From: Siphonodentalium dalli
Taxonomy: Eukaryota > Mollusca > Scaphopoda > Gadilida > Siphonodentaliidae
NCBI GenBank assembly: GCA_032622095.1
Contig: CP136062.1
Coordinates: 7,440,001-7,504,000 of the forward strand
Direction of reading: 5' to 3'
Length of the DNA stretch: 64,000 nucleotides
The notes beneath the pieces were generated by a model. The model did not search any database and was not told the DNA's origin. It was given only the letters and a program-made list of their open reading frames with translations. The position numbers and the translations under genes were made by a program. This document shows, piece by piece, positions 35,442 to 47,760 of this stretch (position 1 is the stretch's first letter; every line of letters starts with the position of its first letter).

Positions 35442-35946
35442 AGGCACGGTTGGCCTTAATTGTCGAAAATATTAATATTTGTTCCAAACACCGTAAACAG
35501 AAAAACATTAAAACGCATATAGTTTCGTCCATATACATGTATACCATGACCATCGCGTAAACAGCATGTTATCATAAAGACCTACAATATTTTACATAAG
35601 CAAGAGCCTGATTGTGTTACAGAAAACAGCACAATGCTACTGGCTAATCACACACAAATGGCATAAACGCTCTTTATTTAAGCTCCCTATCAGGAATTCA
35701 CCAACAAGAACGCTCATTATATTTACCATCATAATATAAACAAACGCCAGAAAAGTAACTTTTTATGCTTTTGTTTGCATAACAAAGGTCAAACATATGA
35801 CAATAACATACTGTTTATAAATGCGATATTTCTTATTTGTATACGGACAAAGTCTGCCTACATTTTGATGTTCTTTCTGTTTGTGGCGGTTTTTGACGGG
35901 TGGAAATATTTTTACAGGATACCCACCACCAAGGCCAACCGTACCT
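35442..35946. mobile_element. 505-bp inverted-repeat element with TTAA target duplication
   Basis: The ends are AGGCACGGTTGGCCTT and its inverted partner AAGGCCAACCGTACCT. TTAA lies on both sides (35438-35441 and 35947-35950). Matching inner arm segments include cgtaaacagaaaaacattaa against a diverged partner near 35860-35895. TTAA targets are characteristic of piggyBac-type transposases. No transposase lies inside, so it is non-autonomous. Confidence 0.85.
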
Positions 35947-36220
35947 TTAAATACCGTATGTCAATATATATAGATAATTTCCATCTTGTTATGATATGAA
36001 TCGGGACCAAATAGATAAACAAAAGTAAAAAAAACAACAAAAAAACCTCTGGATATGACCCTGATGTACGGTACCATGTGGCTATACTGGTAGTCACAAT
36101 GAGTTACGCTATCCCCAAAGTTTCACTATCCCCAAAGTTTCACAAAAACAGGGAAATAGTGGATTTATTACTGTCAACGTCAAGTACATGTACAAGTCTG
36201 AAAATAGCGTGTATGTCATT

Positions 36221-36313
36221 TGCAGAATGAGGTCCCCAGAGGGTTCATTTAGTGATACTATCCCGCATAGCGGGCTAGCATCACCAAATTCACCTCTGTA
36301 GACCTCATTCGGC
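36221..36313. repeat. Hairpin element of the GAATGAGGTCCCC family
   Basis: The arms gcagaatgaggtccccagag and ctgtagacctcattcggc enclose cccgcatagcggg. It is more diverged than the copy at 36489. Confidence 0.85.
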
Positions 36314-36488
36314 TTAGGCCTCATCTTCTGGGAAGTATCTATAGTATCAAATTAACATTGTTTTTAGTTACGTTTTCCCTTCGGGGAAGTTTCTATATCC
36401 CCTAATTTGCAGAAGGCGCCCAATGGGTGAACATCACCAACTTCAACTGGGGAACTTCAATCTGATTCTAGGTTTGCCGACGGCATAA

Positions 36489-36581
36489 GCAGAATGAGGT
36501 CCCCAGAGGGTGAATTTAGTGATGCTAGCCCGCTATGCGGGATAGCGTCACTAAATTCACCCTCTGGGGACCTCATTCTGC
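36489..36581. repeat. Near-perfect 93-bp hairpin
   Basis: GCAGAATGAGGTCCCCAGAG at the left pairs with CTCTGGGGACCTCATTCTGC at the right. Pairing continues through GGTGAATTTAGTGA to a GCCCGC/GCGGGA loop closure. Only a few mismatches are present over 45 pairs. Confidence 0.95.
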
Positions 36582-36832
36582 AAATTACAGTCAGGCTATT
36601 TGCAGGCTTGGTCAAGTATAAGTTAAATCATTCAAATTGTATATACGGTATAGACTGTATACATGTACATACCGTAACAGGTCGGGTGAACCACTGTTTG
36701 ATTTGATAAGACCGATTGGTCTAAAATTTACTGATACAAGATTACAGGCCCTCAAACTTTGCATTTTGTGCCAGGGTTGATGTTTTACCAATCCCGTCAC
36801 CCATATTCGAGGCAGGGGTAGGGTCAATAATA

Positions 36833-36996
36833 TATAAGGATTAACTGTCATGAGGACTGTTTTTATGGAGATGTAACGGTGAGGTAAGTGGACATAACTT
36901 GTGTAAAACCCGAAGGGTTTTACATACAAGTTATGTCCACTTACCTCACCGTTACATCTCCATAAAAATAGTCCACATGACAGTTAATCCTTATAT
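36833..36996. repeat. 164-bp long hairpin
   Basis: Left arm tataaggattaactgtcatg ... cttgtgtaaaaccc pairs with right arm gggttttacatacaagttat ... gacagttaatccttata, leaving a loop of only a few bases. The stem of about 78 pairs has few mismatches. Transcription would give a strong double-stranded RNA. Confidence 0.93.
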
Positions 36997-37542
36997 TTAT
37001 ATACATTTAGCGAAAAAGCCGCTTTTGTAAATATATTTAAATCGAAAAGTGTATCGTGACAAGATCAGCCCAAAATACCCAATAGCACCCTTGGCAAAAG
37101 TTAATAGGAACAATTTCTCTTCATGTTGAAACCCGATGATGTATTAAGTCAATCCTGCGCGAGTCAAAATGCGCCCAAAGCATTACGCGTTCGTCTTTCC
37201 AAACCTAATGACGTATCGATGGTGTTATTAGCTTGGTGTTATGAGGCGTTACGCATTCACCGAGAAATAACTGCAACTAGCCACGTGGGCGCCGACCAAT
37301 CAGAATGCTGGATTTAGTGATGACAACACTTAGTGTGTAAATATACATGTATGACGGGGTGTCATAAGGGACATTACAGTGACTATAGACATTTTTACAA
37401 TAGAGACGAGTGCGAAATTTAGCACCCCTGATTTAAAAATTGCGAGTGCACACAAGTACGAGAGCAGTTGCTCCCGTCTCCTTGGAAGGATTGATTGATC
37501 AGTTGTTCACAATACAGGTACCTGATAGTAATACATGTAGGG

Positions 37543-37866
37543 CTGAAGGGGTCATTCCCACAAAAAATCCTGCTGAAGTTCAAGAGTACACAGGATTTGA
37601 AAATGTGCTGAAGGGTACACAAGGTTTGTGATTGGCATTAACACCATAACTAAACTGTTGTTCTGACGCCCATTAGCAGTTTATTTTCAGTTCATTTTGA
37701 TGTTCATTGGAACGCAAACAATCATCCTCTAGTTTAACAATAATCATGGCAGATACCGGTACGAATAATAAACATCATTTAGAACGAGATTTAAAAATGT
37801 ACCTTCAGCACATTTTCAAAACGTGTGTACCCTTCAGCATTTTTTTGGTGAGAGCGACCCCTTCAG
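37543..37866. repeat. Inverted repeat, possible MITE
   Basis: ctgaaggggtcattcccaca ... ttgaaaatgtgctgaagg at 37543-37612 faces its diverged inverted copy at about 37800-37866. A short ORF at 37440-37631 lies across the left arm and shows no known domain. Confidence 0.7.
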
Positions 37867-38686
37867 AATTAGTAGGCTTATACAATCACATGATGTACAT
37901 GTACATGTAGATGTGGTTCAAATCAGGATGTGTCCAACCTGGTAATTAACTTATTGTTAACCTTTTTTTCTCCATTTATTAAATTAATAAAGGTAGGCCT
38001 GCATCATGCATGTACCGGGTACTAGTACTAGTAATCAAGAATTATACTTAATACTGGTCAGTATGATGGTCAGTCTGATTTCATTGTCACTCAAGTGAAA
38101 ATTCGGACGACGACGATTCAAGATTTCGTAAGTGGAAGCCCGAAGGAGTTCCATACATGTAAGTAAGTATTAAACTGGTAGTTAGACTGCACATGCTCAT
38201 ATAAATATCCTTGGAAACCATCAATTGCGAAGTAATCGCAGTTGTGTGCACCGGTACATAAAAATAATGGCTGGAAAGATCACAGGGTAGTCAATCTCAA
38301 TCTACAACAAACATCAATGTCACAATCATCATGTACAATGTACCGGTAAGGCGACACTGCAGTCATGGGAACAATCTATCCACGATTTTGTCGGACCCGA
38401 TTCCTCCACCCGAAAATATCAAAGAAAATTAAATCGACCATATTACACCATACCGTAGATATCTTCGTCTGAACTAGTAACTACGCTTAATTGTAAATAC
38501 ATGTTTTTACATTTCGATTCGGGATGCGACAATTGGGGATCAACTAACGCTAATTATTTCGCCATCTCTAGTCATTCCATTAATATATATATATTTTTTG
38601 GGTGGACGAATAAGTTTTATACATGTACTACAGGTACATGCATGTATTTAAATCGGGTTTTCCAACTTCACTATTTTATTTACATA
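37867..38686. other. Intergenic
   Basis: No gene seen. TACATGTA, CTAGTACTAG and ACCGGT palindromes recur. Confidence 0.4.
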
Positions 38687-39044
38687 CCCTGCTTGACAAA
38701 ACAAGTGTCCAATGTCATTGCGGTGTATTTGCCATTCGGCCGCGGTGTCAGATTTTGGAACTGCAGTTGAGCACCGCGGCCGAACGGCAAGTACGGTACA
38801 CCATGGGCGAACGGCAACTACACCGCGGCCGGACCGCATGTACACCATGGTTAGATTTCTGGTTCGTATCATCTTTTTTCAGTTTAATGAACGTACACAG
38901 CGGCAACTACTCCATGGCCAAATGACAAGTACACGGCAACCCAACTGTAGTTAGCCGGTGGAGCCGCGGTGTAGTTGCATTTCAGCCGCGGTGGCAACGC
39001 TAACCGCACCGTGGTTAAGTGGACACTTGTTTTGTCCAGCAGGG
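38687..39044. mobile_element. 358-bp inverted-repeat element, TA target
   Basis: The left end is CCCTGCTTGACAAAACAAGT and the right end is ACTTGTTTTGTCCAGCAGGG, flanked by TA (38685-38686 and 39045-39046). The inside is made of complementary motifs (ttcggccgcggtg / caccgcggccgaa), so it is largely palindromic. No transposase is present. Confidence 0.88.
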
Positions 39045-39145
39045 TACTGTAGTATGCACATTCCAGCAAACTTTTGTACCAACAGCCAAGTACGGTATGC
39101 GTAAGCCTACCAGTCACTGCTATGCATTCCGGGGCCCCAAGCATA

Positions 39146-39468
39146 CCCCGCTGGACAAAGCAAGTGTCCATTGGTACCGTGGTGTATTTGCCGTTCGGCC
39201 GCTGTGTCAAGAGTTTGTAACTGCAGTTAACGGCAAATTCACTGCGGCCGAACAGCAACTACTAGTACCCTCATGGCCGAATGACATGTACGCCGTGGTT
39301 AGATTTCTGGTTTGTGTCGTCTTTTTTCGGTTTAATTTTAATGAAAGTACACCACGGCCCAACTGTAGTTAGCTGGTGGAGCCGCGGTGTACCGGTAGTT
39401 GCATTTCGGCAGCGGTGGCAATGCTAACCACACCGCAGTTAAATGGACAGTTGTTTTGTCCAGCAGGG
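39146..39468. mobile_element. 323-bp sister copy of the same element, TA target
   Basis: The left end is CCCCGCTGGACAAAGCAAGT and the right end is ttgttttgtccagcaggg, flanked by TA (39144-39145 and 39469-39470). It lies 101 bp from the first copy in the same orientation. Confidence 0.88.
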
Positions 39469-39470
39469 TA

Positions 39471-40195
39471 CTAAAAGGATACAACTGTATTGAGATTGGT
39501 CTGAACGAGATTGGTCTGAGACTGAACGTTCACTACATCATGCATGATGGATTGAATTTGATGCATACTGCATACAGTGTAGTTGGTGGACCCAACTATT
39601 CAAACAGAGCTAGACGCTTTTATAGAGCTCTGATAATAAAAGTCAGGTTTACGGACTACATACAGTGTAGTCTATGGCTTACCATTCGGCTGTTAGTTTA
39701 AGCTGGAGTCTTGTTTTAATCCAGAGAACAAATCACACATGTGACATTCACCTGTTCACAATGTCAACAACAGGTCAACGCCAATATGAATATTCAATAA
39801 AATGATCATCTTCAAGTTCAAGTTGTTGAAATGTTGGCGAAATTGTTGTGTTCTGTGATCACTCTATCGTTGATTTAAGGTCCATGGTACTGTAATAATT
39901 TGCTTGATGTTGTCCTCGGTGTTGACGAAACTGGTTCGTGGGTGAGGTAGAAAATGAAATGCGCTTTCAACTTTGACAATGACACTGATTTCGAATACTT
40001 TTGCATCGCCTACTGTCGAAAAATTGCGATGTATAACTCCAAATTGATTCATCGTGGTGTTGTTTGAAAAATCACTATTGTTAAATCACACTATAATGAT
40101 GCCGGTCATTTGGTAGGGACAGTTGAGAATTGAGTTGTTCAACTCGCCTAACAAATCAATGTATCAGCGACATTCTGAACGCTTCGACCTGTGAC
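39471..40195. other. Intergenic
   Basis: No gene or repeat recognised apart from short microsatellite-like stretches. Confidence 0.4.
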
Positions 40196-40385
40196 CTCTG
40201 GATCAATTTTCCCACAATGCTTCGCAAAAGCGGAGCGGAAGTCACGTGATTTTTAACCCATTTTTCTTGTCCGGATTTTCATCGCGTCGAAATTCTGTTT
40301 CATGGTATTGTAAAAATTGATGACGTCATTCACGCCTAAACATGAAAAGCAACAACGCGCCTGTGGCGCGTTGTGGTTGCTATTA
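40196..40385 (+). mobile_element. Partial copy of mobile element C
   Basis: It matches the left part of 20012-20795 inverted: cggaagtcacgtgatttttaac, cttgtccggattttcatcgcg and gacgtcattcacgcctaaac. It ends in the hairpin caacgcgcc/ggcgcgttg and TTGCTATTA. Confidence 0.82.
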
Positions 40386-41165
40386 TATATTTGAGGAACG
40401 TTTGTGGTCTGTGCGTGTGGGTGTGTGTGTATGTATGTGTGTGTGTGTGTGTTTACGCGATGGAATCGGAAACGGCTAACCGATTTTGACGAAACTTGGT
40501 ACGGGTATGTAGTTTGACCTGAGGACTAACATGGGTATATCCGTTTGCCCGTGCGGTGTGACCTTGACATTCAAATGACCTTGAACTCAAGTTCTCCGCT
40601 GAGCCGATTTTCACCAAATTTGGTATGTGGGGGTAGTTTCAGGCGCTGAGCAATTTCGTCACACCCGGATGCCCGTGCGGCGTGAACTTGAGATTTTAAA
40701 TGACATTGAACTGTATCTGGGTATCCACTGGGCCGATTTCCACCACTTTTTGGGGGTGTTGGTGTAGATGGGGATGCCAACAAATTTCGTCTCACCCACA
40801 TGCCCGTCAGACAGGTACCCAGCTAAAACCTAATGTATAGTTTGTGACTTTTGTCTGTTAGCTATGGCCGGGAAAACTTCCGGACGGATTTCGACGAAAC
40901 TTGATACCTAAGTGTACGTTTGTCCGGGAAGTGTTTTGGATGGGTCAAAGTGTGATGCTTGATCTTCAAAATGGTCGATTCAAGATCAAATCGGGTAATA
41001 GTGGCGGATTACGACGATATTCGATAGCTAGGGATACTTTTGTCCGGGCAGTGTTTTGGACGGCTTAACTCGTAACCCCGACCTGACATTGACATTCAAA
41101 ACGGTAAATGCAAGGTCAAATCTGGTCAAATTTCGCATAACTAGATCCGACGAAGCACCGCGTGT
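40386..41165 (+). repeat. GT-rich start plus GACGAAACTTGG-type degenerate modules
   Basis: A TG microsatellite (about 40425-40452) is followed by repeats of ccgattttgacgaaacttgg, 'tgtccggg', 'ttttggac' and 'tgaccttgacattcaa'. These modules also build the Helitron-like elements at 55-57.8 and 61.8-63.4 kb. Confidence 0.7.
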
Positions 41166-41707
41166 GGTTGCCCCGTTACGTGTCACGTACGATCATATTA
41201 CAAATTGACTATCGCTCAGAAACAGGCTGACGTCACTTGTGACGTAAATATATGCATCACTACGCGTGACGCACATTCCTTGTAGCGTCGTGTTTGTGTC
41301 TCTCGGTGTGGATACACATTCAAAGTAGGCTAAACATCGGAGTGGTTGAATTGGATGAACAAATCAAAAATAATAATTATGGCATAAATAAAATACACGC
41401 ATACTAGTCGAGAGTACAGAATTTTCACCACTCGTGGTATTATGGTTTTAACCACTCGCCAAAAGGCTCGTGGTTAAAACCACAATTCCACTCGTGGTGA
41501 AAATTTGGTATTCTCGGCTACTATGGGTGTATTCTATATATACACGTATAAATACCATTGATGATACAGGGCCCAGTTGGTTGCAAATCAGGAACGATAA
41601 CTCTATCCGACCTACATTCTCTGCAGTACTCCCGTCGGTGTTAGACAGTTTGACCTATATTCGCCCACGCATTGCATCATGGTCTATGTGTATACCGGTT
41701 GGGCATG

Positions 41708-41842
41708 TCCAAAAAATTTTAAAAACTTCAAAAATTTCAAAAACTTCAAAAACTTCAAAAATTTCAAAAATTTCAAAAACTTCAAAAACTTCACAAATTT
41801 CAAAAATTTCAAAAATTTCAAAAAACTTCAAAAATTAAACAA
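41708..41842 (+). repeat. 9-bp minisatellite, TTCAAAAAY type
   Basis: Alternating cttcaaaaa and tttcaaaaa, about 15 copies. The inverted relative is at about 42575-42680, and a third copy at 45235-45335. The Lys/Thr/Ser/Phe-rich frames across it come from the repeat. Confidence 0.95.
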
Positions 41843-42341
41843 AATTCAGGATTTAGTCATAAATGTGACCCGCCATATCAAATCCAGTCGGAAGTCGGGA
41901 TTTTTTTATCCTGTGCCAATGCATTATCTTAAATATGCGAGTCGACCAGCCGCCGGCGGCGGCGGCGGCCGTAATGCGCATGTCAACGCGGCAACTACAT
42001 AATCCTATGGCATGGACAGAAATTGGCGGCGGCGGTTCAGGATTTAGTCAAAAATATGGCTTGTTGCCATTCATCGGAAAGCTATGGGGGTACGGTGGTG
42101 AGCGCCACCGAAAAAAACAAGTGAGCGAGGGACAAAAGAGAAAAATAACATGACAAGTGGTACATAGTACAATTTATTATATTAACTATTCACTGTCACT
42201 TTCGTCCGAATTGTCATCACTTTCGTCAGCTCACCACCGTACCCCCATAGCTTTCCGATGAATGGCAACAAGCCATATTTTTGACTAAATCCTGAACCGC
42301 CGCCGCCGCCAATTTCTTTGCATGCCATAGGATTATGTAGT

Positions 42342-42384
42342 TGCCGCCGCCGCCGCCGGCGGCGGCGTTGACATGCGCATTACG

Positions 42385-42451
<67 letters not shown>

Positions 42452-42458
42452 GCGGCTG
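42342..42458. repeat. GCC/GGC trinucleotide expansion
   Basis: Long uninterrupted GCC runs with two sense switches to GGC (near 42358 and 42448) and a 22-bp unique insert. The same position in the left arm has only about six triplets. Confidence 0.97.
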
Positions 42459-45105
42459 GTCGACTCGCATATTTAAGATAATGCATTGGCACAGGATAAA
42501 AAAATCCCGACTTCCGACTGGATTTGATATGGCGGGTCACATTTATGACTAAATCCTGAATTTTGTTTAATTTTTGAAGTTTTTTGAAATTTGTGAAATT
42601 TGTGAAATTTGTGAATTTGTTTTAAGTTTTTTAAGTTTTTGAAATTTTTTGAAATTTTTGAAGTTTTTGAAGTTTTTTGGACATGCCCAACCGGTATACC
42701 CATAGACCATGATGCAATGCGTGGGCGGAGAATATAGGTCAAACTGTCTAACACCGACGGGAGTACTGCAGAGAATGTAGGTCGGATAGAGTTATCGTTC
42801 CTGATTTGCAACCAACTGGGCCCTGTATCATCATACCATATATAATTGTGTAATGCCATGTCCATTGTTTCACTTCACTGTTTCGTGAACGGGAGAGAAG
42901 TCAAACTTTCTAGTTTGGCATACTAAACACCACGGCTGGAACGCCGCATAAGGATCGCCACCAGTTAACCCTGTTTGTAGTCTGAACTAGTGTTCGTCTG
43001 CCATTCAGTTTCAACAACACATGTATTACGTTTCTGCTGGAAAAACAATAATTCGCGATCAGTTGCATCTTGACATGTTTTGTTTAAACAAGATATCTCT
43101 CACGACCCAAGTGCCATAACTCTATCTCCGGTTCGCGCTAGATGGTTTGCTGCCTGTGTCAAGCAAGCATAATGACCATAGTCGTACGGGTCCGGTGGGA
43201 GGGGGCGTGGGCGCGCGGTACTTTGGCTGAGAGGGCTGCAACCCCCCCCCCCCCCCCACAAACGTTTTCAAACCACCAAATTCGGGAAAATCGGGGAAAA
43301 TTCAATGGTATCTCAGGGAGAAAGTGTGGCCTATTATATGAGTTATGCCAGAACTATACATGCATATTTAAGGTTAATTTGAATCTATTTTGTTATATAT
43401 TGATGTGTATATACAATGTATATTATACAAAAACTGTATATTACAACCAATATTATTAACGATCCTGTGCCAGTATATATATTATAACCCTGCCATGACT
43501 GGAGCTAAAATGTAATTTGCAAATTCGGCAACATAATTTAGGTCCAAGTGAATTCGTGTTGTTAATTTAAAATGCTAGCTAAGACATCTATCTGCCCCAT
43601 GCAGCTCGTAGCAATAGTTCAACCTTTAAAAATCGATTTACACAAAATCACAAAAAAGTTCACTTATATAGGACAGATTGGAAGTCGGGTAGCGTAATGT
43701 AATCTCTACGCCGTTGCTTCGGACATTCAGGAACCTACGTCATGTCACGTCGTAAGCATACTAATGATCATTCAAACATGACATAAATGTACGATGACCA
43801 CAGACACAGATATCAAAAGTTGACAATGACACTTTTAATTTTGGGACCTATTATTTTAGTGAATTAATTATTTACAACCTAACACACTTGTTTAGAATTA
43901 TCCAACAGTTGGAAAGTTAAAGGAACCAAGAATTATAGCAAGCCGTACAATCGAATGTATTTATTTTATCACATTATAATCATGGTGTAGATGTTTTATT
44001 CACACAATAATTAGTTTACAACAAATCAACAATAATATATCAAAAATGGTAACATTGAGTTGCTGACAAGTGTGATCCAATTTTGTTCGTTTCAGCAACC
44101 GGTCTTCTATTACATGTAGCAGCCAAAACGCCTCCTTTTGACCAAGTGTTTCCTGAAAAAGATGACAGATGAACGCATTAGATCAACATACAATAAGCCG
44201 TCCATGGACGACGAGGCTGGTTCCAATTCCGATAATCGCGGATTTGTACATTATCCACGCACGGTGAAGACATACCATAATGTTCAGGAACATTATGTTG
44301 TAAAGTATTTTAATAATGGCTGAGTTGTTGCAAACCGACCCTGATCAAGTCGTTTATTCTGACCATTTTTGCACAAGTGCAGCCATTATACAAATATTTC
44401 AAAATAAAAATTAATGATTCATACTGACACTGATTTTTTTGTTCAAATCGCTCGGATTAGCCAATCAACGTAAAAAAGACAACTTTAAAAGTGGATTGAA
44501 AGTGGGATATTACGCAACCCAGGGTGGATTGAGCGTGGCAGGTTTAGCGTGGTTTTCATCATGATTTGGTATGTTTACCAGCCGGTATGATTGAGAGCGA
44601 GAGTTGCGCCACCACCCGGTTGGATTGAGAGAGGGAGATTGAGCCAGCCCGAGTGGATCGAGGGTGGTAGACTGATCCACATCAGGTGGATTCAGAGCGG
44701 CAGGCTGGGCGTGGTACCCATCATATTTCTGCTTCCCAACGAGTTTTCATTGGTCGGTAATAATTGTTAATTGGTAAAAATTTCTGACGTCACAAAATCA
44801 GATAGAGCCTTTCTACGAACCAAAGTTTTCTTTCATTACTATAATAAAACCATGCACTGCTATTTTTACCTCCGATATCTGGGGCGGTAGCTGATCCAGA
44901 TGTTTCATTTATTCAGGACAATCAGAGTTGTTTGAGCTAGTGGCACTGGAGCTGTAGCAACTGCGTTTTTCTCTGTTCTACAATGAAAGAAATACATCAC
45001 AAATTAATAATAGGAATGTTTAGATTGAAAAATATACCCATCAGGTATAGAAGAGTGTGACCGGGACGGTATTATCCAGTAGGCAGGTAGCTATGTTTTA
45101 CTTCC
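42451..45105 (+). repeat. Segmental duplication, copy 1 (2.65 kb)
   Basis: It is nearly identical to 45106-47760. Visible differences are a few substitutions, the length of the C-run (copy 1 near 43239-43257) and small indels in the 9-bp minisatellite. It begins inside the right arm of the inverted repeat, next to the GCC tract, and ends gtagctatgttttacttcc. Confidence 0.97.
44096..44172 (+). CDS. Possible small terminal exon, unknown product
   Basis: A good acceptor (ttttgttcgtttcag) precedes a frame encoding TGLLLHVAAKTPPFDQVFPE and ending in TGA. An overlapping frame opens at ATG 44162 and runs 54 codons to TGA (44323). AATAAA lies near 44402. Neither reading shows a known domain, and no matching upstream exon was found. 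Confidence 0.25.
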
Positions 45106-47760
45106 AGCGGCGGCTGTTCGACTCGCATATTTAAGATAATGCATTGGCACAGGATAAAAAAATCCCGACTTCCGACTGGATTTGATATGGCGGGTCACAT
45201 TTATGACTAAATCCTGAATTTTGTTTAATTTTTGAAGTTTTTTGAAATTTGTGAAATTTGTGAATTTTTTTTAAGTTGTTGAAGTTTTTGAAATTTTTTG
45301 AAATTTTTGAAGTTTTTGAAGTTTTTGAAGTTTTTTGGACATGCCCAACCGGTATACCCATAGACCATGATGCAATGCGTGGGCGGAGAATATAGGTCAA
45401 ACTGTCTAACACCGACGGGAGTACTGCAGAGAATGTAGGTCGGATAGAGTTATCGTTCCTGATTTGCAACCAACTGGGCCCTGTATCATCATACCATATA
45501 TAATTGTGTAATGCCATGTCCATTGTTTCACTTCACTGTTTCGTGAACGGGAGAGAAGTCAAACTTTCTAGTTTGGCATACTAAACACCACGGCTGGAAC
45601 GCCGCATAAGGATCGCCACCAGTTAACCCTGTTTGTAGTCTGAACTAGTGTTCGTCTGCCATTCAGTTTCAACAACACATGTATTACGTTTCTGCTGGAA
45701 AAACAATAATTCGCGATCAGTTGCATCTTGACATGTTTCGTTTAAACAAGATATCTCTCACGACCCAAGTGCCATAACTCTATCTCCGGTTCGCGCTAGA
45801 TGGTTTGCTGCCTGTGTCAAGCAAGCATAATGACCATAGTCGTACGGGTCCGGTGGGAGGGGGCGTGGGCGCGCGGTACTTTGGCTGAGAGGGCTGCAAC
45901 CCCCCCCCCCCCACAAACGTTTTCAAACCACAAAATTCGGGAAAATCGGGGAAAATTCAATGGTATCTCAGGGAGAAAGTGTGGCCTATTATATGAGTTA
46001 TGCCAGAACTATACATGCATATTTAAGGTTAATTTGAATCTATTTTGTTATATATTGATGTGTATATACAATGTATATTATACAAAAACTGTATATTACA
46101 ACCAATATTATTAACGATCCTGTGCCAGTATATATATTATAACCCTGCCATGACTGGAGCTAAAATGTAATTTGCAAATTCGGCAACATAATTTAGGTCC
46201 AAGTGAATTCGTGTTGTTAATTTAAAATGCTAGCTAAGACATCTATCTGCCCCATGCAGCTCGTAGCAATAGTTCAACCTTTAAAAATCGATTTACACAA
46301 AATCACAAAAAAGTTCACTTATATAGGACAGATTGGAAGTCGGGTAGCGTAATGTAATCTCTACGCCGTTGCTTCGGACATTCAGGAACCTACGTCATGT
46401 CACGTCGTAAGCATACTAATGATCATTCAAACATGACATAAATGTACGATGACCACAGACACAGATATCAAAAGTTGACAATGACACTTTTAATTTTGGG
46501 ACCTATTATTTTAGTGAATTAATTATTTACAACCTAACACACTTGTTTAGAATTATCCAACAGTTGGAAAGTTAAAGGAACCAAGAATTATAGCAAGCCG
46601 TACTATCGAATGTATTTATTTTATCACATTATAATCATGGTGTAGATGTTTTATTCACACAATAATTAGTTTACAACAAATCAACAATAATATATCAAAA
46701 ATGGTAACATTGAGTTGCTGACAAGTGTGATCCAATTTTGTTCGTTTCAGCAACCGGTCTTCTATTACATGTAGCAGCCAAAACGCCTCCTTTTGACCAA
46801 GTGTTTCCTGAAAAAGATGACAGATGAACGCATTAGATCAACATACAATAAGCCGTCCATGGACGACGAGGCTGGTTCCAATTCCGATAATCGCGGATTT
46901 GTACATTATCCACGCACGGTGAAGACATACCATAATGTTCAGGAACATTATGTTGTAAAGTATTTTAATAATGGCTGAGTTGTTGCAAACCGACCCTGAT
47001 CAAGTCGTTTATTCTGACCATTTTTGCACAAGTGCAGCCATTATACAAATATTTCAAAATAAAAATTAATGATTCATACTGACACTGATTTTTTTGTTCA
47101 AATCGCTCGGATTAGCCAATCAACGTAAAAAAGACAACTTTAAAAGTGGATTGAAAGTGGGATATTACGCAACCCAGGGTGGATTGAGCGTGGCAGGTTT
47201 AGCGTGGTTTTCATCATGATTTGGTATGTTTACCAGCCGGTATGATTGAGAGCGAGAGTTGCGCCACCACCCGGTTGGATTGAGAGAGGGAGATTGAGCC
47301 AGCCCGAGTGGATCGAGGGTGGTAGACTGATCCACATCAGGTGGATTCAGAGCGGCAGGCTGGGCGTGGTACCCATCATATTTCTGCTTCCCAACGAGTT
47401 TTCATTGGTCGGTAATAATTGTTAATTGGTAAAAATTTCTGATGTCACAAAATCAGATAGAGCCTTTCTACGAACCAAAGTTTTCTTTCATTACTATAAT
47501 AAAACCATGCACTGCTATTTTTACCTCCGATATCTGGGGCGGTAGCTGATCCAGATGTTTCATTTATTCAGGACAATCAGAGTTGTTTGAGCTAGTGGCA
47601 CTGGAGCTGTAGCAACTGCGTTTTTCTCTGTTCTACAATGAAAGAAATACATCACAAATTAATAATAGGAATGTTTAGATTGAAAAATATACCCATCAGG
47701 TATAGAAGAGTGTGACCGGGACGGTATTATCCAGTAGGCAGGTAGCTATGTTTTACTTCC
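45106..47760 (+). repeat. Segmental duplication, copy 2 (2.65 kb)
   Basis: Direct tandem copy of 42451-45105. It includes the same possible exon at 46751-46827. After 47760 (cttcc) the sequence departs into unrelated DNA (aaacaaagtccgtgcaacg). Confidence 0.97.

Larger units (their letters stand above)
41559..42836. repeat. 1.28-kb inverted repeat with short spacer
   Basis: The left arm (41559-42107) begins gatgatacagggcccagttg; the right arm (about 42231-42836) is its inverted copy, ending caactgggccctgtatcatc. The spacer is about 120 bp. The right arm carries a large GCC/GGC expansion that the left arm lacks. Confidence 0.93.

Noticed and set aside
41470-42002. Lys/Ser/Thr-rich and Phe/Lys/Asn-rich proteins
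   Set aside because: Products of the TTCAAAAAY minisatellite, repeated inverted at 42.6 kb.
42226-42540. Poly-glycine protein
   Set aside because: Translation of the GCC/GGC tract.
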